A DNA stretch of 64,000 nucleotides from Homalodisca vitripennis (lineage: Eukaryota > Arthropoda > Insecta > Hemiptera > Cicadellidae). A model generated the notes under the pieces. It saw only the letters and a list, made by a program, of their open reading frames with translations, did no database searches and had not been told where the DNA came from. Made by a program: the position numbers and the translations under genes. The stretch covers positions 51,127,501 through 51,191,500 of the forward strand of contig NC_060208.1 of the NCBI RefSeq assembly GCF_021130785.1. The letters run 5' to 3'. Position 1 is the stretch's first letter. Each line of letters starts with the position of its first letter. Shown piece after piece: positions 36,650-47,599 of the stretch.

Positions 36650-38090
36650 GCGTACTTTGTCATTATTCGAAGTAATACGAGTTTAATAACTTGCGATTTT
36701 TAAGTTATACTAAGCTATATCGAATACTAACGAATATTTAACGGGATTCAAAAGTTTCCAAAATGTTTAAAGTATTTTAATTTTATATACTATACTAAAT
36801 TTGACACTGTAGTGAAATACATTTGGAGTCTTGTTTTAGGAAGAAATGTTTCAATAATGTATGATAATAGGCTAACCAAAGGTTTTGCAATAGCATAGTA
36901 TCACCACGAATTACTTAGTAAGAAAGTATTACCAACATTACAAACCATTATGAAAAGCTCTCCAAAGAAACGGATTAAAGAAGCCAGTCATGGAACGAGT
37001 GTTTTCATAACTAATTGCCGTAGCAGCATCTTTTTATAATTCCCCATTTTGTTGTAGCTTACAGTAAGCCTCGTCTTAACAACTTCTTTATTTTTCTGTC
37101 TAAGAGAATTTATTCTCTATGAGCACTTGACGAACTTATTTACTGTATTTCTGTATCGATTTCGTTCTCTACACTGCAATTCTCTTAACCTAGAAAGAAG
37201 CCAAAAGGTTTAATCTCAACAGTAATGAAAATTAATACCAGTGTGACAGTGTAAATTAGGAACTATTTGTTCTAAACAGCTATCCAACGCTAATCCAGCT
37301 ATAGAATACTACGTGACTAGTGAATGCATCAGAGTGTAACACTAAGAGACCAACATAGTTCTAACCTAGACTAGAATAAGTCCAGGCTAACTTATATAGT
37401 GAATATAGTATATTGAATGGATAATATGATTTCGGACATTTAACATCCTTACATGTTACAAAACTGAATCACTACGTTTCAAGGATTGAAATATATATTC
37501 GTTGTCAGACATCAAAAACTTTAAGTCACAAGTTCAGGCTTGAGATATTAAAAATAAAGTTATTATGTCGTAATGAACTCTCCAAAGTAATCCATAACAA
37601 CTGAAAAAGTGGTTTGTCAAATGAACTCAGCATGTAACTGAGGGGCGAAGGTGGCTGCAATAAGCACAGACCATGAACAAGCGCACTGTACTGAATATCA
37701 CATACAATTACAAACGGAAGTAATTCACCCACGATGCATCTGAAACAAAACAAAACCGGAGGCATGATGAAGACGATTGGAAAGTGTAGGTTAAAAGTGA
37801 GTCGCTCTCTGGCCCGAATTTTTATCTCAATTTCATAATGAATGTATACTTAATAGCCCGATAAATATCTACATAGATTCCAGATTTTTTCAGACTATGT
37901 AAAGCTTACCAATACTAAAGATGGAAAATACTCATGTTTTACTGTATAACAATACGATTAATGGAAAACTTTTGTCAATGTCATTAACTGGGATTTGTCT
38001 TGTAATAATCTAATATATTCTTCTATACAAGCTGGTATTTCTATACCCATGGATTTACACTCAATTTTCAAAATATAAGTTCTTATACTA
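36650..38090. other. No gene seen; one degenerate family G copy
   Basis: At 37434-37510 there is a minus-strand family G fragment, with CGGACATTTAACATCC and AATCACTACGTTTC. The rest is unremarkable. A minus-strand frame at 37526-37765 has no recognised product. Confidence 0.4.
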
Positions 38091-38128
38091 CTTAGTTTAC
38101 TTATACTATAGGATATTTATAGTATACT

Positions 38129-38130
<2 letters not shown>

Positions 38131-38186
<56 letters not shown>

Positions 38187-38204
38187 CGCCCGCGCTATAG
38201 CATA

Positions 38205-38256
<52 letters not shown>
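38131..38256. repeat. Composite (TG)n - spacer - (AT)n microsatellite
   Basis: A (TG) run at 38131-38184 is followed by a 22-base GC-containing spacer (GAGCGCCCGCGCTATAGCAT) and an (AT) run to 38256. The flanks carry CTTATACTACTTAGT on the left and CTTGTACTACTTAGT on the right. Alternating purine-pyrimidine throughout makes it a potential Z-DNA or cruciform site. Confidence 0.95.
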
Positions 38257-38429
38257 TATACTTATTTCTTGTACTACTTAGTAAAAGCCCTTATGATGTA
38301 ATATAATGGCGTCCTACGTAATTTTTCAAATTTAAATAGGCATACGTTATGTACAAATTATTTTTGTAATCATAATTAAGAGGATCAGAGTGTAAGCTGA
38401 CTATTCTATAATTTTTTTTATTATAATTT

Positions 38430-38431
38430 AT

Positions 38432-38476
<45 letters not shown>

Positions 38477-38498
38477 TATGTATATGTATGTATGTATG
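38430..38498. repeat. (TA)n / (TATG)n microsatellite
   Basis: TA runs interrupted by GTA steps and ending in a short TATG tract. Confidence 0.93.
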
Positions 38499-38644
38499 CA
38501 CTACACTTGAAATATGTTATATTTTACCCTATGTTGTAAGTTTCAGGTTATCTGTTTATTTTTTATAATATGCTGGACAACTGCAGCTACTTTTTTATAA
38601 AAAATATGTTCAAGCTTCCTCATAATATACTCATCCGAGCACAT

Positions 38645-38765
38645 ACGTGTGGCTGTAACTCACACAAACGACTTTAACACAGGTAAAGAGTGTTACGCTT
38701 CAGCTGTTGCGACTTCAAATCCCTTTTCATTCTGCACACCGTAAACCATTCTGATAGATATATAT
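38645..38765. repeat. Dispersed repeat family A, degenerate
   Basis: GTGGCTGTAACTCACACAAA, ACACAGGTAAAG and ACTTCAAATCCC-TTTTCATTC align with the 30.9-kb copy. A minus-strand reading gives VQNEKGFEVATAEA before a stop. Confidence 0.55.
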
Positions 38766-39200
38766 AACGATTTCATTAAAACTACTACGCCCAACTTCGT
38801 CTGCTATTACATGCTCATTTAGAAAGCTCTACATTTACTAGCTTTCACAGAGTAAGATGATAATATATGTTAGCATACAAATGTTATAAAATTTGTTTTC
38901 ATTAACTGGCAGCTGCTATTATACATATTTACTGTGACTTTGGAATCACACGAAGGGTCTATACTACATTTTCATAACGGATCACGTACAAATTAACTGC
39001 TTGATGATGGTATCATAGGACACTTGACGTTTTTCCGTAAAAGAGTATATTGTACTATGGCTAAAACTAATACTATGGCGTGCGCATTACACCCAAGGAC
39101 TATAAACCATTTTTAGCATAAGTCAGTTAATGAGGGTAAGAAGAAATGTAGCATTACTGTCATTTAAAATAGCTTAAACCACCTTTGTACTCAGGTACTA

Positions 39201-39345
39201 TCCTGAGGGATGTTTTTCTTTTTTGGCCGGAAGTGCGAGCTTCTAAAACCAGGGTCATGAAAGTACCGTAAGTTCCTTAGGCCATCAAGTGCGGGCTTCG
39301 TCTACCCCGCACTTCTGGTGAAAAAAGAAAAACGTCCCTTGAGAT
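39201..39345. mobile_element. Foldback (MITE-like) element, about 145 bp
   Basis: The left arm at 39201-39243 and the right arm at 39306-39345 are imperfect inverted complements over about 40 bases. Both contain GTTTTTCTTTTTT followed by an AGAAGTGCG-type segment. The spacer of about 60 bases also contains an AAGTGCGGGCTTCG word related to the arms. It ends a few bases before the LINE fragment that follows, so it may have inserted at the truncation point. It encodes nothing. Confidence 0.7.
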
Positions 39346-39350
39346 CATAA

Positions 39351-40345
39351 GTGTATCCAGGGGGAATTTTACGGGTTGTAAGCTCCCTTCTCGGTGAGCC
39401 TGACTACATGAAGAAGGCTCTAACCTGGTACACGGACGGGTCAAAGACTCTGAAGGGTACTGGGGCAGGGGTCTGGGGAGTCAGACCTAGTGTTAACTTA
39501 AGCTTTAGCCCAGGTAAACTGGCAACTGTCTTTCAGGCTGAAGTTACAGCCCTTGTAGAATGTGCAAGAGTTAATTTGGAAAGGGGCTACAAAGGCAAAA
39601 CCATATACATTAACTCGGACAGCAGGGCTGCTTTGAAAGCCTTGGCCAACCATGACTGTAATTCGAAGACAGTCTGGGAATGCCATAAGGTCATGGAATT
39701 GCTGGCGAATAAAGTTATTTTTACTTGGGTGCCTGGACATAGAGGAATCACAGGTAATGAAGGGGTAGACAGTTGTGCTAACTTGGGAGCCAACTGTCCT
39801 CTTACCGGTCCTGAACCAACGTGTGGGGTCTCATATAACTTAGCGCGTAGATCAGTTACCAAGTGGATGGTTAACAAACACCTACAACATTGCAGAAATA
39901 CTGAGGGGAATGTACAAGCAAAGCGGATGCTCAAGGGACCATCAAGGAAAATTGCAGCAGATGCCCTTAGAATGAGTAGAAGGGAGATTCGAAAGGTGAC
40001 TGCTTTTATTACAGGTCATTGGATATTCCGAAGTCACCTGAACAGAATAGGTATTCCAGTTCAGGAAACACTGTGCAGGAAATGTGGCGAGGCTGACGAA
40101 ACAGCCAACATGTCATATTTTAATGTCCGGCATTACAGAGCAAACGCTCAAGATCCCTAGGTGTTCTTATGCATACGGAAGAGGGGTTGGAACAGGAAAG
40201 CATTGTTCAGAAGATCTCATGGTTTTGTAAAGGCCTGGGATTTGATACAGCTTAAACCTGGGAGAGGGTGCACAATAAGCCGGATGGCTGAGAGGCAACT
40301 ACCAGGCCTAGGAAACCTGGCCCTCTGTTACAAAAAAAGCTCCCT
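39351..40345 (+). mobile_element. 5'-truncated non-LTR retrotransposon, RNase H and C-terminal part
   Basis: An open frame of 269 codons (39351-40160) begins abruptly and matches the RNase H domain found after the reverse transcriptase in I/Jockey-group LINEs. All expected active-site residues are present: D29 in WYTDGS, E64 in FQAEV, D90 in NSDSRAA, H130 in WVPGHRG and D140 in NEGVD. The C-terminal FITGHWIFRSHLNRIG segment follows, then a zinc-knuckle-like CRKC. The later His and Cys of that motif are replaced (TANM, FNVRH), so it is broken. A TAG at 40158 interrupts the frame, which then continues in the same phase with a degenerate tail to 40355. No reverse transcriptase or ORF1 lies upstream, so the copy is dead. 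Its preserved frame suggests a fairly recent insertion. Confidence 0.9.
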
Positions 40346-40929
40346 TCTCCATTAATACAAATATTCAAGGTATATTTTAACTTCTGTTAAACTGAAAGTA
40401 TACTCGTAGTCAAACAATAAATCATAGTTCAGTTTTGTTTGTACTTGTTTTGATATTTTGACTATAACAGCTGACATAGTAAGACACATGATTTGTGCCT
40501 AGTAATACTGCAGTATAACTAGTCCGTCTAAGACCCGTAAGGGTTGACGAATTTAAGACAGACAATGTCACTTCCATACTTCTCGCGCTTCAGGCGAGAG
40601 AGACAGAATGACCATGAACGCTATAACGTTTAATCGGGTCAGGGATTGTTTATAATACTATATAACCCTAAGACACCGGATAGAACAGCCGAGAGGGGAA
40701 AATCCAGGTTTCGAACAGGAGAGGTTGTTTCCAAGTTCGGCTCAGACCCGAATTAATGTAAAAACAAAAGCCGAAGCAAATACAGCACCGATGATCAACG
40801 GATCAACATGCTTTCATCATCGCCGACTCGGAAACGAAAGGAAATAAAGGGAAGGTGTCAGCATTTGCTTTAGGATGACTGTTCTCCTACCTAAACGTTA
40901 CCTAACACGACAGTTGCTAGTTCAACTGA

Positions 40930-41125
40930 AGCCCGTAAATGAGGAAAGCTGGTGCCAGTGTACGTCAAGCGACCCAGCGGCCTCGAAAAGAAACGATAAA
41001 CTAAATCAAAACTAAACTAAATCACGCCTAGCCCGAATCTCAGGAACGCTGGTGCCAACGTACGTCAAGCAACCCAGCGGCCTCGAAACGAAACGATAAA
41101 CTAAGTAAAACTAAACTAAATCCAA
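40930..41125. repeat. Tandem duplication, 100-bp unit, about two copies
   Basis: The units start at AGCCCGTAAATGAGG (40930) and AGCCCGAATCTCAGG (41030). The best-conserved stretch is GCTGGTGCCA-GTACGTCAAGC followed by ACCCAGCGGCCTCGAAA and ACGATAAACTAA. The copies differ at about ten positions. The tail of each unit is A-rich (AACTAAACTAAATC). Confidence 0.9.
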
Positions 41126-41471
41126 ACTCCTCGTTACTAGTAATAAAAACTAGTTCTATTCGTATTGATTTATTTTCTTGCTATACTTTATATCTAAAAT
41201 AATATTCTATTACTAGCTTAAGTACGTTACTTCATGTACTTATCGTATTACTTATCGTATCGTTAGTGACTGGGCAAGTGCAGGCTAAAATGTGTTACGG
41301 CTAGGACTTACTTAGCACCTTATCGTGTCGTATGTCGGGGCGGTGACTCCGACTCCGACTCGACGACGACTCCGAATCGACAACTCCGACTGAGAGACTC
41401 CTACCGAGAGAGCGAGTCAGCCAGGCACAGCGTACTTACGTACTGTAGTACCTGAGCCGTCCACTGTAAGG

Positions 41472-41490
41472 CGCTTCAGCCGTTGAAGCG
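41472..41490. repeat. 7-bp hairpin in the GC-rich block
   Basis: CGCTTCA and TGAAGCG flank GCCGT. A second small self-complementary word, CCGGTCGAGCCGG, lies about 40 bases downstream. They may be part of a structured transcript or may be chance in GC-rich DNA. Confidence 0.6.
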
Positions 41491-41599
41491 AACTCCGGCA
41501 GATTTATCCTTGAACTCCGTGCCTTACCCGGTCGAGCCGGACCCCGCCAGCTGACGTATCCTGCGTTGATGTTTGGCTACTGGAGTATAATTGTAGGGA

Positions 41600-42630
41600 G
41601 AAGAAATAAAGATCTTAACATGTCATTAAAAACTAAAAATATTTTTCTCTTAAAAAATGATAAATGCCTTATTTAATAAGCCCCTGTAAAAATGACATGT
41701 TACAACGCTTACAGGTCATCTCTTAGAACAGCTAATTTGTAATAGTCTCAACATAGTTCTCATCGTCTTAGTTGCTTATGCCAGTCGTGTATTAGAGGCT
41801 TGTATTATTAATGAATGTAGATAGTGGTAGTAGTAACAAAAATAAAATCATAAAACCTCTAATTTCTAAATTTTACTATTTATAAAATGTTTTATTTGTT
41901 AAAAGTGATTAAATTTTACTTGCTGTTACTGTTAAACTTCTTCGGTATTGTTTCAACCAAAATTGTGTGGGACATAAAAAATTAGATACTTATCAAAAAG
42001 TGTTTTATAGTTTACCTAGCTATAAAAATAAACACTAAACTTTCAACACTTTGATGGTGAACTTCTGATATTGTTGGAAGTTATGGAATAACTGATTTAG
42101 TTTATTTTAAAGTATAATATTCAAGTTATAACGTTACAGTAAATTAACTCTCCCTTGTCACTTGGGTCCTACCAATAGTAGAATTGTCGTTCATAAACAG
42201 CAATATGCTTCGGGGCTTAGACGGAAGAAACGTTATCATCGCTTAGTCGTAGATTGCATACGTAGTTATCATAAAGAAATACCAAACTGAAGATTGTCAT
42301 TGTTGGTTTAGATGTCTAGTTCTACAATACCGATGGTATGATGGTGCGACTACTGTCTCTGTACAAAATTGGGTCTGTATCTATTCAAAATTAGAAGATT
42401 TTCACAATTATTTATGCAATGATGTATGCTCAAAACTGTGTATTGATCGATATATGGAAATGTTCAAAACATAAAAAATAACTGTGAACGAACATTTTTT
42501 AAACTAACTGAAAATTCAGAAATACCTTTTTGTTTGGCTCTACAAATTCTCAATTACGTGGTCACAAGCTCGCCGTATATTGCATAAGCCCATATATACA
42601 TATGAAATAAATACAATATACTGCGGTTTT
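41600..42630. other. No feature seen
   Basis: AT-rich sequence, no supported gene or repeat. Confidence 0.45.
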
Positions 42631-42639
42631 TCATACAAC

Positions 42640-42780
42640 CTCTCATTGAATTGCAGGTCATATTAATGTTCAGTTTAGCTCCTATTCACCTTCCGTTTAG
42701 TGCAGCCGGAACGTGAACTGGAGCTAAACACAGCATTCACATTGAATCAACCCTTCCCACCATAGAAACGTCATGTTTAG
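42640..42780 (-). mobile_element. Foldback element of family C
   Basis: Arms of 22 bases at 42674-42695 (beginning TTTAGCTCC) and 42707-42728 (ending GGAGCTAAA) match with three mismatches around an 11-base loop. The reverse complement of the right flank, GGTGGGAAGGGTTGATTCAA, recurs at 4845 and 5835. The three loci therefore define a small mobile family in which only this copy keeps both arms. Confidence 0.75.
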
Positions 42781-43169
42781 GTACTTCATAGGCATATCCT
42801 TTTTTTAAACGTCATTATAAACCCTTTGAGATAATTAGTGATGATCACTGGATGATATTTCAGTATCCTGGTCCATTTTAGAATAATTTGATTTAAGTTG
42901 AAAGGGCAATGTTTTGAGGTCATAAAGATAGAAAGTAAAAAAAATTACCAATACAAATCAAACACAAAAACTTTTTAACTAAATTCCATAACATATGAAT
43001 AGCTTTAACTATTCAGCAACACTAACTATTCCAGACCAGTGTGGAGGAATACTGAATCTATAGTACTCTAATGAAAGCACTAATGATAGAGCCCTATCAT
43101 GATTTTTCATCGAAAGAAGGCATGTATAATGTATAGATTATTTCAAAAAAAAAGCAAAAAAATGTCAGT

Positions 43170-43233
43170 GTTTAGTGTTAAGAAATTTTAAAATTAAACT
43201 CGTTTAGTGTTAAGAAATTTAAAATTAAACTCA
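43170..43233. repeat. Tandem duplication, 32-bp unit
   Basis: GTTTAGTGTTAAGAAATTT followed by AAAATTAAACTC is repeated twice with one base of length difference. Confidence 0.9.
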
Positions 43234-43239
43234 ACTGTT

Positions 43240-43730
43240 ATAGTCCCTGTTTTTATCAAGAAACTTACCGCGTGACAAAGCATTTCTGTTTGGGAAAAAA
43301 GTATATTTCACAAGCCATACCAGAGTTTTCATGGTTGCCAAAACATACTCGTATACTTAATCGGTCTGAAAAACAAGAACGTGTTTACTTTAGGCCTTCT
43401 TACACTTCTTCCTATCGTAGTTTTCGCTGTACTCTAGAAACGTCTGTATTGTTGCCTGGGTTAAGAAAATTATATACAATTTATGGTCTGAAAATAAATT
43501 TTCATCAAAAAGCTTCTACCTCCGGCCATTGTAATCTATTTCAGGTCTACAGTTTTTTTAGTGTGATAGTATCGTTTGCCTTCTTGTCCCTATCAAGAAA
43601 GTCTGTAGATACATAGTCTCACAATTTTACTCAGGTCAAAATATATCGTAACTTACTTATAATACTATACTATAATATAGGGTTACTTCAGGTGTCGTAA
43701 TATTATTCCAAGCTAAGGTATTTCCAGAGC
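43240..43730. other. Open frame of 114 codons, not recognised
   Basis: A plus-strand frame from 43272 to 43616 is the second longest in the window. It has a hydrophobic C-terminal stretch (VYSFFSVIVSFAFLSL) and no other motif. Base composition is like the surroundings and no splice or regulatory signal is evident. I consider it more likely chance than a gene. Confidence 0.2.
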
Positions 43731-43739
43731 CGGTAGTCT

Positions 43740-44190
43740 GTTGAGAGCATAATACAGAGAGCATGTGTGTCAAATGTAACCTTTCCAGAAAAGTGGGTAG
43801 TTGAAAATATCATATTTATAGTTTCAACAAGAGTTTCAAATGCATTGCAACCTCTATGAGTGGTTGATAATGCATAAAAGATCTTTATTTGGTCTGTCGA
43901 CAGCATAAGGCGCGTGTGTCTCAAATTTCATCGTTCTAGGTAATCGGGAAGTTTAAAAACAAATAAATTTAGCCTTTCTAGAATTTGTAACCCCATTTCA
44001 ACCCCTATGGGTAGGTAATTTGTATAAAAACCCTTTATCTCTGGCAACGTGAAGCACACTTGGGTCAAATTTCATCTTTGTAGGGCAACGGGAAGTTTAA
44101 AAATAAAAAATTATAGTTCTACTGTAGTTGCAACCCTAATTTAATTCCTAGTGGAAAGTTAATCTCTATTAAAATTTTTTTATATATTAT
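43740..44190. repeat. Diverged tandem array, about three units of ~147 bp
   Basis: Each unit contains a GTGTGTCTCAAATTTCATC-like word (starts at about 43770, 43921 and 44064). A GGTAATCGGGAAGTTTAAAA block, an ATTTATAGTTTC-like block and CAACCCCTATGGGTAG then follow. Spacings are 151 and 143 bases. Traces of a fourth unit appear near 44265-44330, beyond the (GT)n run. The units are strongly diverged, so the array is old. Confidence 0.75.
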
Positions 44191-44194
44191 TATT

Positions 44195-44196
<2 letters not shown>

Positions 44197-44239
<43 letters not shown>
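44197..44239. repeat. (GT)n microsatellite
   Basis: A perfect GT run of about 43 bases splitting the tail of the ~147-bp tandem array. Confidence 0.97.
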
Positions 44240-44242
<3 letters not shown>

Positions 44243-45199
44243 TTTCTTCTTTTATAGTTGAAATATAGTTTCAAGTTTCAGGAACTTTGTTTCAACCCAT
44301 ATGGATATTTTATCTTTATGAAAATGCTTTAATATTGCATAACAAACGATTCTCTTTCATTCTACAATTTGGTTTTCTTTTTTCTATAAAAAACGACTAT
44401 ACAGTATGTTATACTTAGGTGAACAGTGCTGAAATAACGTGTTCAGAAGGAAGTTAAAGAGTAAAACACTGATTATGAAGTTTTAAATTCTGTTCATAAT
44501 ACTACAAAATCACCATCATAATCCCAAACTATTTTATGTTTTAAAAATTTGCTTTGAAATTTTCTTTAAAATTTGAATAACTATACCAGAAAAATTTAGG
44601 ATAAAGAAATATAAAAATGTTTTAAACAACAACAAAATTAAATGCTTTTTTGCTTTATTGCCCATTTAACAATATCCATTCATTATTTGATATAAACAAC
44701 TGTCTATTATAATATATTACTACATTTTTTAAGAACCCTTCTGTGGCTTCTGGAAAAATTTCTAGTAAGTAGATGTATTTACTAATAATAAATATATTTC
44801 TAATTCATTAACTTTTAATAATGTAGACCAACATAACATATTTTGCAGAAACCTTTTTATATTGAGTACTGATTTGTATGGAATTGTTTATCACAGATAT
44901 CTAACAGTGGTTTTCCATAATCTACAGTTTTAATACAATGGCATTATTTTATACTAAAAAAGTAGTCTATAATTGTAGAGAATTGTACATATAATAGAGA
45001 AAATACTACACATTAAAGAATAAGTAACGTATTATTTGTCTTTAAACCATCAATAACACATTTTTACCACCCATTTGCTTGGTATTGACATATAAATATG
45101 CAAATAAATAAGCTATATTTGTCTCTTTATGTAAGTATATCTAAATAATGTGCGACACCTGATTGTGGCACAAGAGACATTTTCTGCGTTTAATTTAAG

Positions 45200-45290
45200 T
45201 ATTAAAGTTCATATTTGTAAATATGTTTACAATGTTCCAAAGACAACAAATGGTTTAATAAAGCACTTTTCTATTCTATTCTATATCGAA
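45200..45290 (+). mobile_element. Probable LINE 3' end with TTCTA tail
   Basis: The segment AATAAAGCACTT is followed by a short TTCTATTCTATTCTAT microsatellite. Known 3' ends of CR1/Jockey-type non-LTR elements often carry an AATAAA-like signal and finish with short tandem repeats instead of poly(A). No coding remnant is recognisable upstream, so this would be a strongly truncated copy. The assignment is based on the tail only. Confidence 0.45.
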
Positions 45291-45610
45291 ATATAGTAAT
45301 TGTTCTTTCATAGATAAAAATAAGATGGGAATCCGTATTGCCCGCAGGTACAATGTTTAACTCCTCCTCGTGATGATATGTGATTGTTTCACAAAGCGCT
45401 CCTTATTCCCTGGGGAAACATAACGTAAATCCTACTCTCAGCTGATCCCTTATTTGATTTTAGTCTTTTCTTTCTACCTAGCATAATGAAACTGTATGTA
45501 GCCTATTCGTATCCTGGAATGGATTGAACTAAGTATAGCTATAACAACTAAGGCAAATGGTGGAAGCGTACGTCCAGTTTAAAAAGCTTTTGGTATGGTA
45601 TGTGAAAAAA

Positions 45611-45745
45611 AACCAGTAACACTACTATGATTAGAATTTTAGAAATAAAAAAATGTTATTATAATATGTATAGGTTAGTTATCTACCTTACAACCTTATT
45701 GTCATAGTAGTATTACTGAGTTTTGTTGCATTTAACAATGGCAAA
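45611..45745. repeat. Inverted repeat, family G related
   Basis: The left arm AACCAGTAACACTACTATGA at 45611-45631 pairs with 45701-45722, with two mismatches and one gap. The right side continues into TAACAATGGCAAACATTT, which resembles the GATGGCAAATG core. It looks like a second, more decayed foldback of the type seen at 27.8-28.3 kb. Confidence 0.55.
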
Positions 45746-45769
45746 CATTTTCATTCATTTTTTCATTTA

Positions 45770-47210
45770 GGATTTTGACTGTCCCCTGTGGGTGTAAAGC
45801 ACGATACGTGCTTTATTCTCTTTAAAGCATATTTTAAACTTAAAATAAAACTACAGATATTTTTATATTCATTGAAATCTTTTTAATTCTATTTTTAATA
45901 TCACCCAATGTATTTTTTCGAGTTGTAGAAATGAAGGAAATTAAGTAATTCAAACACTGTGTAAAAAATAACTAAAAATTACGAGAATATTAATATTGAG
46001 AAAGTCATCTGTTAACCTAGTTTATCAATTAAAATATCATTGTTTACAGAATACTTAATCTTAACGTATCATACCACTATAATTATTTATGATTCCAAAG
46101 ATATGATCTATAAACTCAGAACTTGTAAACATGACTCTAGGTTGGGTGTCGCAAGGGGATAGGGATTAACATTTTTATTCAGAAAAACATTGCTACAAGG
46201 TAGTACGTGATAAGAAAATTTGATTCATTTTTATTCCTTATTGGCTGTTTTAGTTACCACGTTCACAAGTTTATAAGTTTGACGTTTATGCGATACATTC
46301 TAATCACTGTGCATAGTATATAAATTTTTTTCCGATCAAGTTTACACATAAAAAAATATTAAAATAATTTAAGTCTTATATTACTAATAAAATGAATCGT
46401 AAATATTTTAGGTGTTTACAAAACATAGTGTTCAACGCAAAGTAAATCAGAATTTGACTCTTGTAGTAATTTAAAAGGAACATCTCCAATTCAGTTACTA
46501 GATATTTTTGAATCTACAAGTACATGAGAACATGATTAAAAATTAGTAGTGTTACTATATATCTCAATGAATGTGAAAATTTCTATATCGGTAAGGAAAT
46601 CAATTATGTCAAAATATTTTCTACAAGATAATACAATCTTACCTTACTAAGAAAGTAATAAAATATAATTTGTTACTTCTCTACAAGTGAAAAGCTAAGA
46701 TGAAATAAGAACCATAAGTAGCAGAACAAATAAACTCTTTCAATGTATAATATAATAAGGTATACAGCTCTTTTGAACAATGTAATATCTCCTGGAATTA
46801 ATTTTATTCACCAAGTTTTATGCGATTGTAATATGGAATGAGTTCCTTGAAGCCAGATGTACTACGTTGGCACAAATATGTTTTTAAAGACCGTTAATTA
46901 TACCAGGAATATTAAGAGCAATTGAAATTCTAAGCCATTTACAACATTAATGATGCATAATCCCAACACTGATACCAATTAGCTCCTCACCACACTGTAT
47001 CGACACGCTATATTATACGGAGGAGTCGTCTCTAAGAATACTTGAGTATTCTCGTTTAAAAGTTTTTAGTTTTGTTCCTTTTTAGTAAGAAATGTAGGAG
47101 TACACCACACCTCGTGTCATGAAAAAGGCTTACATCAACCCGACAAAAGCAACAAAAAACACTTTAAAGACAGAATAGAAGTAAACTTTTACTTCATAAA
47201 ACTAATTATT
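45770..47210. other. No gene seen
   Basis: AT-rich. One 21-base stretch at 46596-46616 (beginning GAAATCAATTATGTCAAAAT) recurs exactly at 50091-50111. Confidence 0.45.
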
Positions 47211-47219
47211 GTCTAAGTA

Positions 47220-47470
47220 AAAATAATCTTACCTACATGCAAAATTTCGACCCACAGTCCTATTCGTTCTTTATATAACCAGCGGGGAAACAGGCACACA
47301 TATGCAGATAGACAAACAGACAGTAGAATGGATTCGCCATAATACTTAGTAGTAGCTTAGCAAAGTAGACAAAACTTTATGTTTATAAATGAATTCATTC
47401 TTGGGGAATCTTTGCTAACGCTCAGCCATATCCCATGGGCAGATAAGCATCATCATCAACCTCTATCGTG
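47220..47470 (-). repeat. Dispersed repeat family F, reverse orientation
   Basis: Read on the minus strand, the order is GATGATGCTTATCTGCCCAT, GGGATATGGCTGAGCGTTAG, CTACTGTCTGTTTGTCTATC and AAATTTTGCATGTAGG. These are the same blocks as in the plus-strand copies at 14-16 kb. Confidence 0.55.
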
Positions 47471-47599
47471 CCTGTATATACATAAACTGATAAAAAAGTG
47501 AGTTGAATAACCTGATAGAATATAAGGATGAGTTTAACAAGCAATATAACAAATATAACATTTTAAAATGTCATGTTAATAAGCTATAGTATTTTTACA

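Larger units (their letters stand above)
40480..41590. other. GC-rich block of unknown origin
   Basis: About 1.1 kb downstream of the LINE fragment is conspicuously GC-rich with many CpG steps. It contains a 100-bp tandem duplication, a GACTCCGACTCCGACTCGAC cluster near 41346 and several hairpins. No long frame is present. It could be a retrotransposon 5' region or LTR, a promoter/CpG-rich first exon, or a fragment of a separate element. I saw no TGT...ACA ends, primer-binding site or target duplication to choose between these. Confidence 0.5.

Noticed and set aside
39498..39934. Minus-strand open frames over the LINE
   Set aside because: They lie opposite the RNase H coding frame, which has conserved catalytic motifs; the minus frames are shadows.
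43272..43616. 114-codon open frame as a membrane protein gene
   Set aside because: Only one hydrophobic stretch, AT-rich composition equal to the surroundings and no splice or start context.
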